Assembly: GCF_007362775.1 (NCBI RefSeq)
Contig: NZ_CP041692.1
Location: 2,604,001 to 2,668,000, forward strand
Source of the DNA: Microlunatus elymi
Lineage (GTDB): Bacteria; Actinomycetota; Actinomycetes; Propionibacteriales; Propionibacteriaceae
Direction of reading: 5' to 3'
Length of the DNA stretch: 64,000 nt
Translations under genes and position numbers: made by a program
In this document: positions 16,447 to 23,301 of the stretch, piece after piece
Position numbering within the stretch: the stretch's first letter is position 1
Layout: the number at the start of each line of letters is the position of its first letter
The notes under the pieces: generated by a model
Database searches by the model: none
What the model saw: the letters and a program-made list of their open reading frames with translations, nothing else
Told to the model about the DNA's origin: nothing

Positions 16447-16466
16447 GCCGGGACTTTGGTCCCGGC
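16447..16466. promoter_or_regulatory. DosR-box-like palindrome upstream of usp
   Basis: GCCGGGACTTTGGTCCCGGC is a perfect inverted repeat with 8-bp arms and a TTTG spacer. The core CGGGACTTTGGTCCCG differs at one position from the published mycobacterial DosR consensus core SGGGACTWWAGTCCCS. It lies 56-75 bases upstream of usp, a suitable distance for an activator site. Confidence 0.6.
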
Positions 16467-16523
16467 TCCCGACGACACGACGGCGGGCGGCCAGCCGGCC
16501 TACGATGCGTCAGTTGATCATGA

Positions 16524-16772
16524 TCAGCTGCCTTCGAACACCGGATAGGTGTGGTCAGGCAGCAGGCCGTGGGCTTCCTTGTGTACGGCGGCCGCGGCCT
16601 CTGCCGTCGGCGCCTCGACCAGGCAGAACACCTTGCCCTCTTCGACATCGACCCAGTAGCGCCGGTAGTCGACCCCGTACTGGTCCTGGATGGCCAGGTC
16701 CTTCTCGTGCGCCTCCGCCACGGCCTCGAGGGTGACGCCGGGCAGGTTCTCGTGGACGTCCATGAAGAGCAT
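16524..16772 (-). CDS. SCO4226-type nickel-binding protein (DUF4242)
   Basis: This 82-residue protein reads MLFMDVHENLPGVTLEAVAE, with the characteristic AHEKDLAIQDQYGVDYRRYW and EEGKVFCLVEAPTAEAAAAVHKEAHGLL segments of DUF4242. A Streptomyces member (SCO4226) is described as nickel-binding. The gene is divergent from an AraC regulator 44 bp away, which may control it. Function beyond metal binding is unknown. Confidence 0.8.
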   Translation of the reverse strand: MLFMDVHENLPGVTLEAVAEAHEKDLAIQDQYGVDYRRYWVDVEEGKVFCLVEAPTAEAAAAVHKEAHGLLPDHTYPVFEGS

Positions 16773-16796
16773 CGTTTGCTCCTCGGCTCGGAGATG

Positions 16797-16815
16797 AGAC
16801 TGTCAGACTGAGTCT
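16797..16815. promoter_or_regulatory. AGACT repeats in the DUF4242/AraC divergent gap
   Basis: AGACTGTC is followed by AGACTGAGTCT, a 5-1-5 palindrome (16805-16815), directly before the AraC gene. It could be an AraC site for both divergent genes. Binding is inferred. Confidence 0.3.
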
Positions 16816-16816
16816 T

Positions 16817-17818
16817 GTGCGCGCGGCGACGCCCGACCATGACCGCGCCCCCGGGGGACCTGATCGGAACACCACGCTTGGCGGGATGCTCAACCGGATG
16901 CACCTCCAGGGGGCGGTGTTCCTGCGCGGCGTCTACACCGAGGCGTGGGCCTATCGAGCGCCGAGTGCTGAAGCCACCGCCGCATTGCTCAGTCCCGGTT
17001 CGGCCCGGGTTGCGCTCTTCCACGTGATCGCGGCCGGCCGTTGCTGGGCCGCACTGCCGGCCGGCGAGCGGCATTGGGCCAAGGAGGGCGATGTGATCGT
17101 CGTCCCGTACGGCGACGTGCATGCGATGGGCGGCGCGGCCGTCAGCGACGTGGTGGCGATGGAGGATCTGCTGGAACCTCCGCCCTGGCAGCGGATCCCG
17201 GTGATCACGCTCGGTGCCGGTGGTGCCCGTACCGACGTCGTCTGCGGCTACCTGAGCAGCGATCATCCGTTGTTCGACCCGAGGCTGCGGGCGCTGCCGC
17301 CGCTGTTCGTGGTCGGACTGCGGCCGGGCCCGGCCCGGGATTGGGTACGGGCCAGCATCGACTACGCGCTGACCCAGACCGCGCCCGCGCCCCAAGGCGG
17401 CCTGCCCGGGCCGACCCAACTGCCCGAGCTGGTGGTCCGTGAGGTGCTGCGGCTGCATCTGGCCAGCGCCCCGACGATCGATGCCGGCTGGTTCGCCGCA
17501 CTCGGCGATCCGATCCTGGCGCCTGCGCTGTCGGCGATCCACGGTGCGCCCGCGACGCACTGGAACGTCGCCGAACTGGCACGACTGGCGCATGTCTCGA
17601 TCTCGTCCCTGGACGGTCGATTCCGGGACGTACTCGGGCTACCGCCGATCCGCTACCTGGCCGGCTGGCGGATGCATGTCGCCGCCGATCTGCTCGGTTC
17701 CACCACGTTGAGTGTCGCGGCGGTGTCCCGGCGGGTCGGCTACGACTCGGAGGAAGCCTTCAGCCGAGCGTTCAAGCGGCACACCGGACGTTCGCCGAGC
17801 GAGGCGCGGAGCCGGTGA
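16817..17818 (+). CDS. AraC family regulator with cupin sensor domain
   Basis: This 333-residue protein has an N-terminal cupin-type domain (about 25-200; RVALFHVIAAGRCWAALPAG, EGDVIVVPYGDVHAMGG) of the cupin_6 AraC group. The C-terminal double helix-turn-helix (about 235-330) includes NVAELARLAHVSISSLDGRF, PIRYLAGWRMHVAADLL and VGYDSEEAFSRAFKRHTGRSP. The start is uncertain: GTG 16817 opens a proline-rich 23-residue extension, and ATG 16886, preceded by GGCGGG, is an equally good choice. It is probably a regulator of the divergent DUF4242 gene or of itself. Confidence 0.85.
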   Translation: MRAATPDHDRAPGGPDRNTTLGGMLNRMHLQGAVFLRGVYTEAWAYRAPSAEATAALLSPGSARVALFHVIAAGRCWAALPAGERHWAKEGDVIVVPYGDVHAMGGAAVSDVVAMEDLLEPPPWQRIPVITLGAGGARTDVVCGYLSSDHPLFDPRLRALPPLFVVGLRPGPARDWVRASIDYALTQTAPAPQGGLPGPTQLPELVVREVLRLHLASAPTIDAGWFAALGDPILAPALSAIHGAPATHWNVAELARLAHVSISSLDGRFRDVLGLPPIRYLAGWRMHVAADLLGSTTLSVAAVSRRVGYDSEEAFSRAFKRHTGRSPSEARSR

Positions 17819-17891
17819 CTCCGGACCGTGCCGGGTGCCTGCTCGTCGAGTCGAGGCGCGGAACCTGGCGGGACGACGCAGAGGCAACGCA

Positions 17892-17923
17892 AAGGGGCCG
17901 GTCGCGACGGCGACCGGCCCCTT
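17892..17923. terminator. Bidirectional terminator between araC-type gene and sigB
   Basis: Arms AAGGGGCCGGTCGC and GCGACCGGCCCCTT pair perfectly over 14 bp around the loop GACG. It sits between two convergent genes and could serve both. Confidence 0.8.
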
Positions 17924-17977
17924 GTTGATCTTGCTGTGATCTCGAAATTGTTGATCTTGAGTTGTTGATCTTGGCTC

Positions 17978-18018
17978 TGATCTTGATCAGCGGCGGAGGT
18001 GACGCCGCCTCAAGATCA
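17978..18018. terminator. Second hairpin just after sigB
   Basis: Outer arms TGATCTTGA/TCAAGATCA (9 bp) and inner arms GCGGCG/CGCCGC (6 bp) form a bulged hairpin ending 12 bases after the sigma gene stop. Between it and the first terminator are three TTGTTGATCTTG-like copies, part of the TGATC-rich signal of this genome. Confidence 0.55.
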
Positions 18019-18029
18019 ACTGGTGATGA

Positions 18030-18980
18030 TCACGCTGCCAGCGTCGATGCGTTGCGCAGCTTGGCGATCGCGTGCCGTTCGATCTGCCGAACCCGTTCGG
18101 CGGTGATGCCCCAGACGGCACCGATGTCGGCGAGCTTGGCCTGCCGGCCGTCCATCAGACCGTACCGGCGGCGTACGACGTCGGCCGAACGCTCATCGAG
18201 TTGATCAAGAAGAGCTTCCAGCCGCTGATGCTCCTCGGCGTCCAGGAACACCTCGTCCGGTCCCGGCATCGGTTCGCGAGCGATCAGGTCGCCCAGGGCG
18301 GTGTCGCCGCCTTCCTCCACCGGGGCGTCCAGGCTGACGTGATCACGGCCGTACCGCATCAGGTCCAGCACGCGTTCGACGTCGACCCCCATCTCGTCGG
18401 CGATCTCGTCCAGTTCCGGGTCGCGACCCAACCTGCGTTCCAGGGTGCGACGCACCGCGCCGACCTGGTTGACCTGCTCGGCGACGTGCACCGGCAGCCG
18501 GACGATCCGACCCTGCTGGGCGATGCCCCGGCTGATCGACTGCCGGACCCACCAGGTGCCGTAGGTGGAGAACTTGAATCCCTTGGTGTAGTCGAACTTC
18601 TCCACCGCCCGGATCAGACCGGTGTTGCCTTCCTGGACCAGGTCCAGCAGCGGCATCTGTGCGCGGCCGTACTTGCGGGCCACGGACACCACCAAACGGA
18701 GGTTCGCCATCACGAATCGGCGTTGGGCCTGCTCACCGAGCGCGACCAACTGCTCCAACTCCTCGTCGGTGCATTCGTTCGGATGCTCACCACGTTCGGC
18801 TTGGCTCACCTCGCCGGACAGCAGCTTGCTTGCATAGAGCCCAATCTCAATTCGCTTGGCCAGCTCGACCTCTTCGGCGGCGGTCAGCAGCGGCGTTTTG
18901 GCAATTCCGTCAAGATAGAGACCGACGGCATCCTTACCTTCGATGCCCTCGTTCATGCGGGTTGAGGTTCTTGTTGCCAC
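18030..18980 (-). CDS. sigB: Group 2 RNA polymerase sigma factor, SigB-like
   Basis: This 316-residue protein has regions 1.2 (DAVGLYLDGIAKTPLLTAAEE), 2 ([40 protein letters not shown]), 3 (PVHVAEQVNQVGAVRRTLER) and 4.2 (LADIGAVWGITAERVRQIER). It lacks the long N-terminal region of the principal factor at 29 kb. It resembles mycobacterial SigB and Streptomyces HrdA/C/D-type accessory factors. GTG 18980 is preceded by AAAGGGG. Such factors usually serve stationary-phase or stress promoters. Confidence 0.9.
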   Translation of the reverse strand: MATRTSTRMNEGIEGKDAVGLYLDGIAKTPLLTAAEEVELAKRIEIGLYASKLLSGEVSQAERGEHPNECTDEELEQLVALGEQAQRRFVMANLRLVVSVARKYGRAQMPLLDLVQEGNTGLIRAVEKFDYTKGFKFSTYGTWWVRQSISRGIAQQGRIVRLPVHVAEQVNQVGAVRRTLERRLGRDPELDEIADEMGVDVERVLDLMRYGRDHVSLDAPVEEGGDTALGDLIAREPMPGPDEVFLDAEEHQRLEALLDQLDERSADVVRRRYGLMDGRQAKLADIGAVWGITAERVRQIERHAIAKLRNASTLAA

Positions 18981-19107
18981 GGTGGGCCCCTTTCGTTGCC
19001 TTCGACCAGTGCAACGCCCCGGGTATGATGTGGGATTCCTCAGTCACCCTGAAGAGTCCCTGAGATGTGTCCCCGGTCTTTCATGGCGTACCCGCCGCCG
19101 GGGAAGC

Positions 19108-19821
19108 TCAATCGACGGCAGCGGTCCTGGCGGCCCGGGCCGCGAGTCCGTCGATGATCAGGTCGAGGCCCAACTCGTACCCGTGCGGACCCTGGCGCGC
19201 CATCGCCGGCGCCAGCGCGATCAGATGCGGCAGCCTGCCTGCCGGCACGAGTTGCAGGTAGTCGCGAATCTTGTCGATCCGCTCGGCTGCCTCGTGGGCA
19301 GCGCGCTCGGACGTCTGCCGGGCCTGCTCGTAGGCGCCCGCCGCGACGTACAGCGAGAGGATGTCCGCGCCGACGACCGCGTCGTCGGCACTGAGGCCGC
19401 CGGCCAGCAGCAGCGCCAACATCTGGTCCATCTTGTCCAGCGTGTGCGGTGTGGTGGGGATCAGCGTCTCCAGGGCGATCCGAGCGATGCCGGGCCGGGA
19501 CGCCATCAGCCGGGTGACCTGCAGGCCGACCTGCTTCAACTGCTGCTGCCAGCACTCCGGATCGGGTTCGGGCACCTCCAGCTCGCGCATCACCTCGTCC
19601 AGCATCAGTTCGTGCAGCTCGGCCTTGTCCCGGACGTAGGCGTAGAGCGACGCCGCACCGGTGTCCAGCCGCTGGGCCACCTTGCGCATGGTGACCGCGT
19701 CCAACCCGTCGGTGCTGAGCAGTTCGAGAGCGGCCTCGATGATCGACTCCAGGCTGAGCTGACGACGGGGGGACCTCCCTGATCGAAGCCAGGGTTGGCG
19801 GGGCAGCGGCTCAGGGGTCAC
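19108..19821 (-). CDS. TetR family regulator of the divergent monooxygenase
   Basis: This 237-residue repressor has an N-terminal HTH: LSLESIIEAALELLSTDGLD, then AVTMRKVAQRLDTGAASLYA (about residues 20-65), and a TetR_C-type ligand domain. GTG 19821 starts MTPEPLPRQPW. The 125-bp divergent gap contains a 17-bp inverted repeat and a second GAACA-type palindrome, as expected for self-regulation and control of the flavin monooxygenase at 19947. The inducer is unknown, possibly the aromatic substrate of that enzyme. Confidence 0.88.
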   Translation of the reverse strand: MTPEPLPRQPWLRSGRSPRRQLSLESIIEAALELLSTDGLDAVTMRKVAQRLDTGAASLYAYVRDKAELHELMLDEVMRELEVPEPDPECWQQQLKQVGLQVTRLMASRPGIARIALETLIPTTPHTLDKMDQMLALLLAGGLSADDAVVGADILSLYVAAGAYEQARQTSERAAHEAAERIDKIRDYLQLVPAGRLPHLIALAPAMARQGPHGYELGLDLIIDGLAARAARTAAVD

Positions 19822-19838
19822 GCGAACACTGTACTTGT

Positions 19839-19870
19839 CACGAACACTGTTCGTGAGTAGAACAATGTTC
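19839..19870. promoter_or_regulatory. Two palindromic TetR operators
   Basis: CACGAACACTGTTCGTG (19839-19855) has perfect 8-bp arms around one base. GAACAATGTTC (19860-19870) repeats the GAACA/TGTTC core. Both lie between the divergent tetR and monooxygenase genes, with a third half-like CGAACACTG at 19823. Confidence 0.6.
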
Positions 19871-19946
19871 GTACTGAACGAACGGCGTTCGGTGCGGTGG
19901 ATCTGATCGCCTCGACCCACCCGATCTCTCTGGCAGGAGCACGCAG

Positions 19947-21680
19947 ATGAACCAGTTGTCCACCATTGAACCGGTCGCCGACCCCGCCGAGCGGGCCGCC
20001 GGGGATGTCCCGTTCGAGCACGTTCCGGTGCTGATCGTCGGCGCCGGACTGTCCGGCCTGTCCACCGCCACCTTCCTGGGCGTGCACGGCGCTCCCGCGT
20101 TGGTGATCGAACGCCACCCGAGCACGTCGACCGCACCCAAGGCTCGCGGCCAGATGCCGACCGTGATGGAGGCGCTGAAGATCGCCGACATCGACGACGC
20201 CGTACGAGAGGCCGGCTTCGACTTGCACGAGCCGATGGAGATCGTGATCGGTCGCACCGTCGCCGGCGAGCCGCTGCAGACCCTGCTGCAGAGCTTCGAC
20301 TTCGACCTGTCCGCGATCACGGCGGCCGGCATGGGAATGGCCGGCCAGGAGCGGACGGAGGCGATCCTGGCCCGCCGGGCCACCGAGCTCGGCGCGGAGA
20401 TCAGGTTCAACACCGAGCTCGTGTCGGTGGATCTTCGCGACGACGGCGTGCTCGCGGTGCTGCGGGATGTCGTCACCGGCTCGCAGCGACGGGTGTTCGC
20501 CGACTACGTGGTGGCCTCGGACGGATGGCGGACCGGGCTGCGGGACGTGGCCGGCATCGGTGTGCACGGCCACGGATCGGTCTCGCAGTGGATGAGCCTG
20601 GTCTTCCGGGCCGACCTCGGCGACGTGTTCGACCGTGAGTTCGGCCTGGTGTACCTGCAGAATCCCGAACTGCACGGCGGTGCCGGGGTGTTCGGCACCA
20701 CCGATGACGCCGGTCGCTACATCTTCTCCTTCGGCTTCGACGCTGCCACCGAGGGTCCGGACGACTTCGACCACGACTTCTGCGTCGAGCAGATCCGGAT
20801 CGGGATGGGGATGCCGGAACTCGACGTCCGCCTGGACGATGTCGCCGAAACCGAGTTCGCGCATCGGCTGGCCGATCGGTATTCAGCCGGCCGGATCCTG
20901 CTGGTCGGCGATGCCGCGCACGTGATGCCGCCGACCGGCGGCCAGGGCGGCAACACCGCGGTGCTGGACGGCTTCAGCCTGGGCTGGAAACTGGCCGCCG
21001 TGGTCAACGGGCAGGCCGGCCCGGGACTGCTGGACAGTCACGATCTCGAGCGCAGACCGTACGGCGAGATGATCGCCGACTGGCAGTATCAGAACCTGTT
21101 GCACCGGATGACACCCGGCGGAGCTGAAAAGCATGGGGCCGGGGAGCATGGAGCCGACCGGCGCAGCGATGATGATCATGGAGATGTTGATCATGATCGC
21201 GGCGAGCAGGACGGTGCCGGTGACAACAACGAGATCGGGATGATGTTCGGCTATCGCGTCGTCGGCGGCGCCGTCTGTCTGGAGCCGGACGATGATCATC
21301 AGCAGTTCGAGAACGGATTCCTGCCGACCGGTCGGCCCGGATCCCGCGTTCCGCAACTGTGGTTGACGAACGACGGCGTCCGGACCTCGATCATCGATCG
21401 ACTGGGACGATCCTTCGTGATCATCACGGCATCGGTGGACTGGCGGGAAGCAGCCGCCCATGCCACCGCGGAGCTCGGTCTGCCGATCGAGGTCGTTGTG
21501 GTCGACGACCGGCAGCTTGATGATCATGAAACGAGCTGGACCGACCGGTACGGGATCGGCGAAAACGGCGCGACCTTGATCAGACCGGACTTGTTCGTCG
21601 GCTGGCGCACCGCGGCCCCCGCGTCGCCGGCGTCGACCGAGGAGTTGATCAAGGCCCTGAGTACCGTGCTCAGCCGCTGA
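19947..21680 (+). CDS. FAD-dependent aromatic/polyketide hydroxylase-like monooxygenase
   Basis: This 577-residue protein has the FAD motif VLIVGAGLSGLSTATFLG near residue 30, the substrate-domain segment ARGQMPTVMEALK, and the second FAD motif VGDAAHVMPPTGGQGGNTAV near residue 325. A thioredoxin-like C-terminal domain follows, as in RdmE/PgaE-type hydroxylases. It would hydroxylate an aromatic or polyketide compound using NAD(P)H. Residues about 392-430 are an Asp/His/Gly-rich insert absent from the usual fold and built largely of GATGATCATG-like DNA. A divergent TetR gene with operators implies ligand-induced expression. Confidence 0.85.
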   Translation: MNQLSTIEPVADPAERAAGDVPFEHVPVLIVGAGLSGLSTATFLGVHGAPALVIERHPSTSTAPKARGQMPTVMEALKIADIDDAVREAGFDLHEPMEIVIGRTVAGEPLQTLLQSFDFDLSAITAAGMGMAGQERTEAILARRATELGAEIRFNTELVSVDLRDDGVLAVLRDVVTGSQRRVFADYVVASDGWRTGLRDVAGIGVHGHGSVSQWMSLVFRADLGDVFDREFGLVYLQNPELHGGAGVFGTTDDAGRYIFSFGFDAATEGPDDFDHDFCVEQIRIGMGMPELDVRLDDVAETEFAHRLADRYSAGRILLVGDAAHVMPPTGGQGGNTAVLDGFSLGWKLAAVVNGQAGPGLLDSHDLERRPYGEMIADWQYQNLLHRMTPGGAEKHGAGEHGADRRSDDDHGDVDHDRGEQDGAGDNNEIGMMFGYRVVGGAVCLEPDDDHQQFENGFLPTGRPGSRVPQLWLTNDGVRTSIIDRLGRSFVIITASVDWREAAAHATAELGLPIEVVVVDDRQLDDHETSWTDRYGIGENGATLIRPDLFVGWRTAAPASPASTEELIKALSTVLSR

Positions 21681-21684
21681 GGAT

Positions 21685-22263
21685 TCAGTCGAGGGTCTTG
21701 ACTGCGGCGCGGAGGTCGTTCAGGGCGGCCAGCGCGTACGGCGTCAGGGACTCGGCGCTCTCCTGATCATCTTCCAGCCAGCGGGCGTACCCCTGTTTGA
21801 AGGCCAGTACGCCCAGCTCGGCCGCCAACTGCGCGGCCGGGCCGGGCACGCCGCGGCCGAGCAGCGCCTGACTGATCGCCGCCGCCAGGCCGACGGTCTT
21901 GAGTGCCTCGCGCTCCTGAAGTTCGGTGCTGGCGGCGATGGCCGCGGTCAGTCGCGGACCGAACTCACGATTGGCAGGACCCATCGTGGCGCATGCACGT
22001 TCCAACCCGGCAGCGAGCGCGTCCAGCGGGCCGGCCTCGTCCGGGGCCTCGGTGATCCCCTCGGTCAACAGCCGGCTGAGCGTCTCCTGGCCGGCCGACA
22101 ACAACTCTCGCTTGTCCGGGAAGTACCGGAAGAACGTGCTCTTGGTGACGCCGGCTCGCTCGGCGATCTGGGCGACCGTGGTGGCGTCGTACCCCTGATC
22201 GGTGAACAGGTCGACCGCGGCCATCACCAGCCGTTCCCGCGCTCCGGGTTCCCATCGAGCCAT
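21685..22263 (-). CDS. TetR family regulator of the divergent SDR gene
   Basis: This 192-residue protein has the HTH VMAAVDLFTDQGYDATTVAQ, then IAERAGVTKSTFFRYFPDKR, which is a textbook TetR N-terminus, followed by a helical C-terminal domain. It is divergent from an NAD(P)-binding epimerase-like gene with two 22-bp inverted repeats in the 98-bp gap. It ends five bases after the stop of the convergent monooxygenase. The ligand is unknown. Confidence 0.88.
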   Translation of the reverse strand: MARWEPGARERLVMAAVDLFTDQGYDATTVAQIAERAGVTKSTFFRYFPDKRELLSAGQETLSRLLTEGITEAPDEAGPLDALAAGLERACATMGPANREFGPRLTAAIAASTELQEREALKTVGLAAAISQALLGRGVPGPAAQLAAELGVLAFKQGYARWLEDDQESAESLTPYALAALNDLRAAVKTLD

Positions 22264-22276
22264 GACCTCATCCTAG

Positions 22277-22331
22277 TGATGGGACTCTTGTCCCGTCATG
22301 CTGGTACGGTGATGGGACAAAGGTCCCATCA
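22277..22331. promoter_or_regulatory. Two 22-bp inverted repeats, tetR/SDR operators
   Basis: TGATGGGAC-TCTT-GTCCCGTCA (22277-22298, one mismatch) and TGATGGGAC-AAAG-GTCCCATCA (22310-22331, perfect 9-bp arms) are 33 bp apart. They would bind two regulator dimers. The GGGAC-N4-GTCCC core is also that of DosR boxes. Confidence 0.65.
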
Positions 22332-22361
22332 GTGGGCCCCCTCCATCGTCAGGAGAACGTC

Positions 22362-23243
22362 ATGCAGGTCTTCATCACCGGCGGCAGCGGACTGGTCGGC
22401 AGGGCCGTTGTGGACGAACTGCTCCGCAACGGTCACCGTGTTCGCGCGCTGGCGCGCACGGACGCCTCGGCCTCGGCCCTCGGCGCAGCCGGAGCCGACG
22501 TCGTCCGCGGCGACCTTGCCGCCATCGAAACCCTGCGCGCCGCGGCTAGCGAGTCCGACGGCGTGATCCATCTCGCCTTCGCCAACGACTTCAGCAGCGC
22601 GGACGCGGTCGAGCAGGCCGTGGCCGAGGAGAGTGCCGCGCTGGCTGCTCTGGGAGAAGAGCTCGTCGGCAGCGACCGGCCGTTCGTCACCGTCTCCGGG
22701 ACCCCGTACGTGGCCGGCAGGGCCTCCACCGAGGCGGATCCGGTGCCGACCGAGGGTCCGGTAGGCGGTCGCGGCCGGTCGGTCACTGCCGTGCTGGATC
22801 TCGCCTCGCGCGGGGTGCGCAGTTCTGCGGTTCGGCTGCCGCGCACCGTGCACAACCACGGCACCGGCGGATTCGCCGGGCTGCTCACCGATCTCGCGCG
22901 GCGCAACCGGGTGTCCGGCTATCCGAGCGACGGCAGCCAACGCTGGCCGGCCGTGCATGCACTGGACGCGGCCGTGCTGTTCCGTCTGGCCCTGGAGCAG
23001 GCGCCGGGCGGGACCGCCTGGCACGCGGTCGCCGACGAGGGTGATCGGGTGCTCGACATCGCCACCGTGATCGGGCGACGCCTGGACGTGCCGGTCGAAT
23101 CGGTCGCGGCCGACATGTACGGACCGCTCGGCGCGATCTTCCTCGCCGACCAGCCGTCGTCGAGCGCCCACACCCGTCGGGCCCTTGGCTGGGAGCCGAA
23201 GCAGCCCAGCCTGCTCGAGGATCTGGAGAACATCCACCCCTGA
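22362..23243 (+). CDS. NAD(P)-binding SDR-type epimerase/reductase
   Basis: This 293-residue extended or atypical short-chain dehydrogenase begins MQVFITGGSGLVGRAVVDEL with the TGGxGxxG nucleotide motif. It continues VRGDLAAIETLR, VIHLAFAND, and VTVSGTPYVAG where the catalytic Ser/Thr strand is expected. ATG 22362 follows CAGGAGAACGTC, a good ribosome binding site. TetR-adjacent SDRs of this kind are common in actinomycetes and often respond to electrophiles or antibiotics; the substrate is not predictable. Confidence 0.85.
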   Translation: MQVFITGGSGLVGRAVVDELLRNGHRVRALARTDASASALGAAGADVVRGDLAAIETLRAAASESDGVIHLAFANDFSSADAVEQAVAEESAALAALGEELVGSDRPFVTVSGTPYVAGRASTEADPVPTEGPVGGRGRSVTAVLDLASRGVRSSAVRLPRTVHNHGTGGFAGLLTDLARRNRVSGYPSDGSQRWPAVHALDAAVLFRLALEQAPGGTAWHAVADEGDRVLDIATVIGRRLDVPVESVAADMYGPLGAIFLADQPSSSAHTRRALGWEPKQPSLLEDLENIHP

Positions 23244-23297
23244 CCGAGTTGTCAGCGTTAGAAGGCGCTGTAGCGCGTTCTGACGCTGACAAGTCGG
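23244..23297. repeat. 54-bp palindromic repeat, copy 1
   Basis: Two 26-base arms flank GT and match at 23 of 26 positions. The left arm begins CCGAGTTGTCAGCGTTAGAA and the right arm ends CGCTGACAAGTCGG. It starts directly after the SDR stop codon and lies four bases before the stop of the convergent oligopeptidase gene, where it could also serve as a terminator. Confidence 0.85.
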
Positions 23298-23301
23298 AGG
23301 G

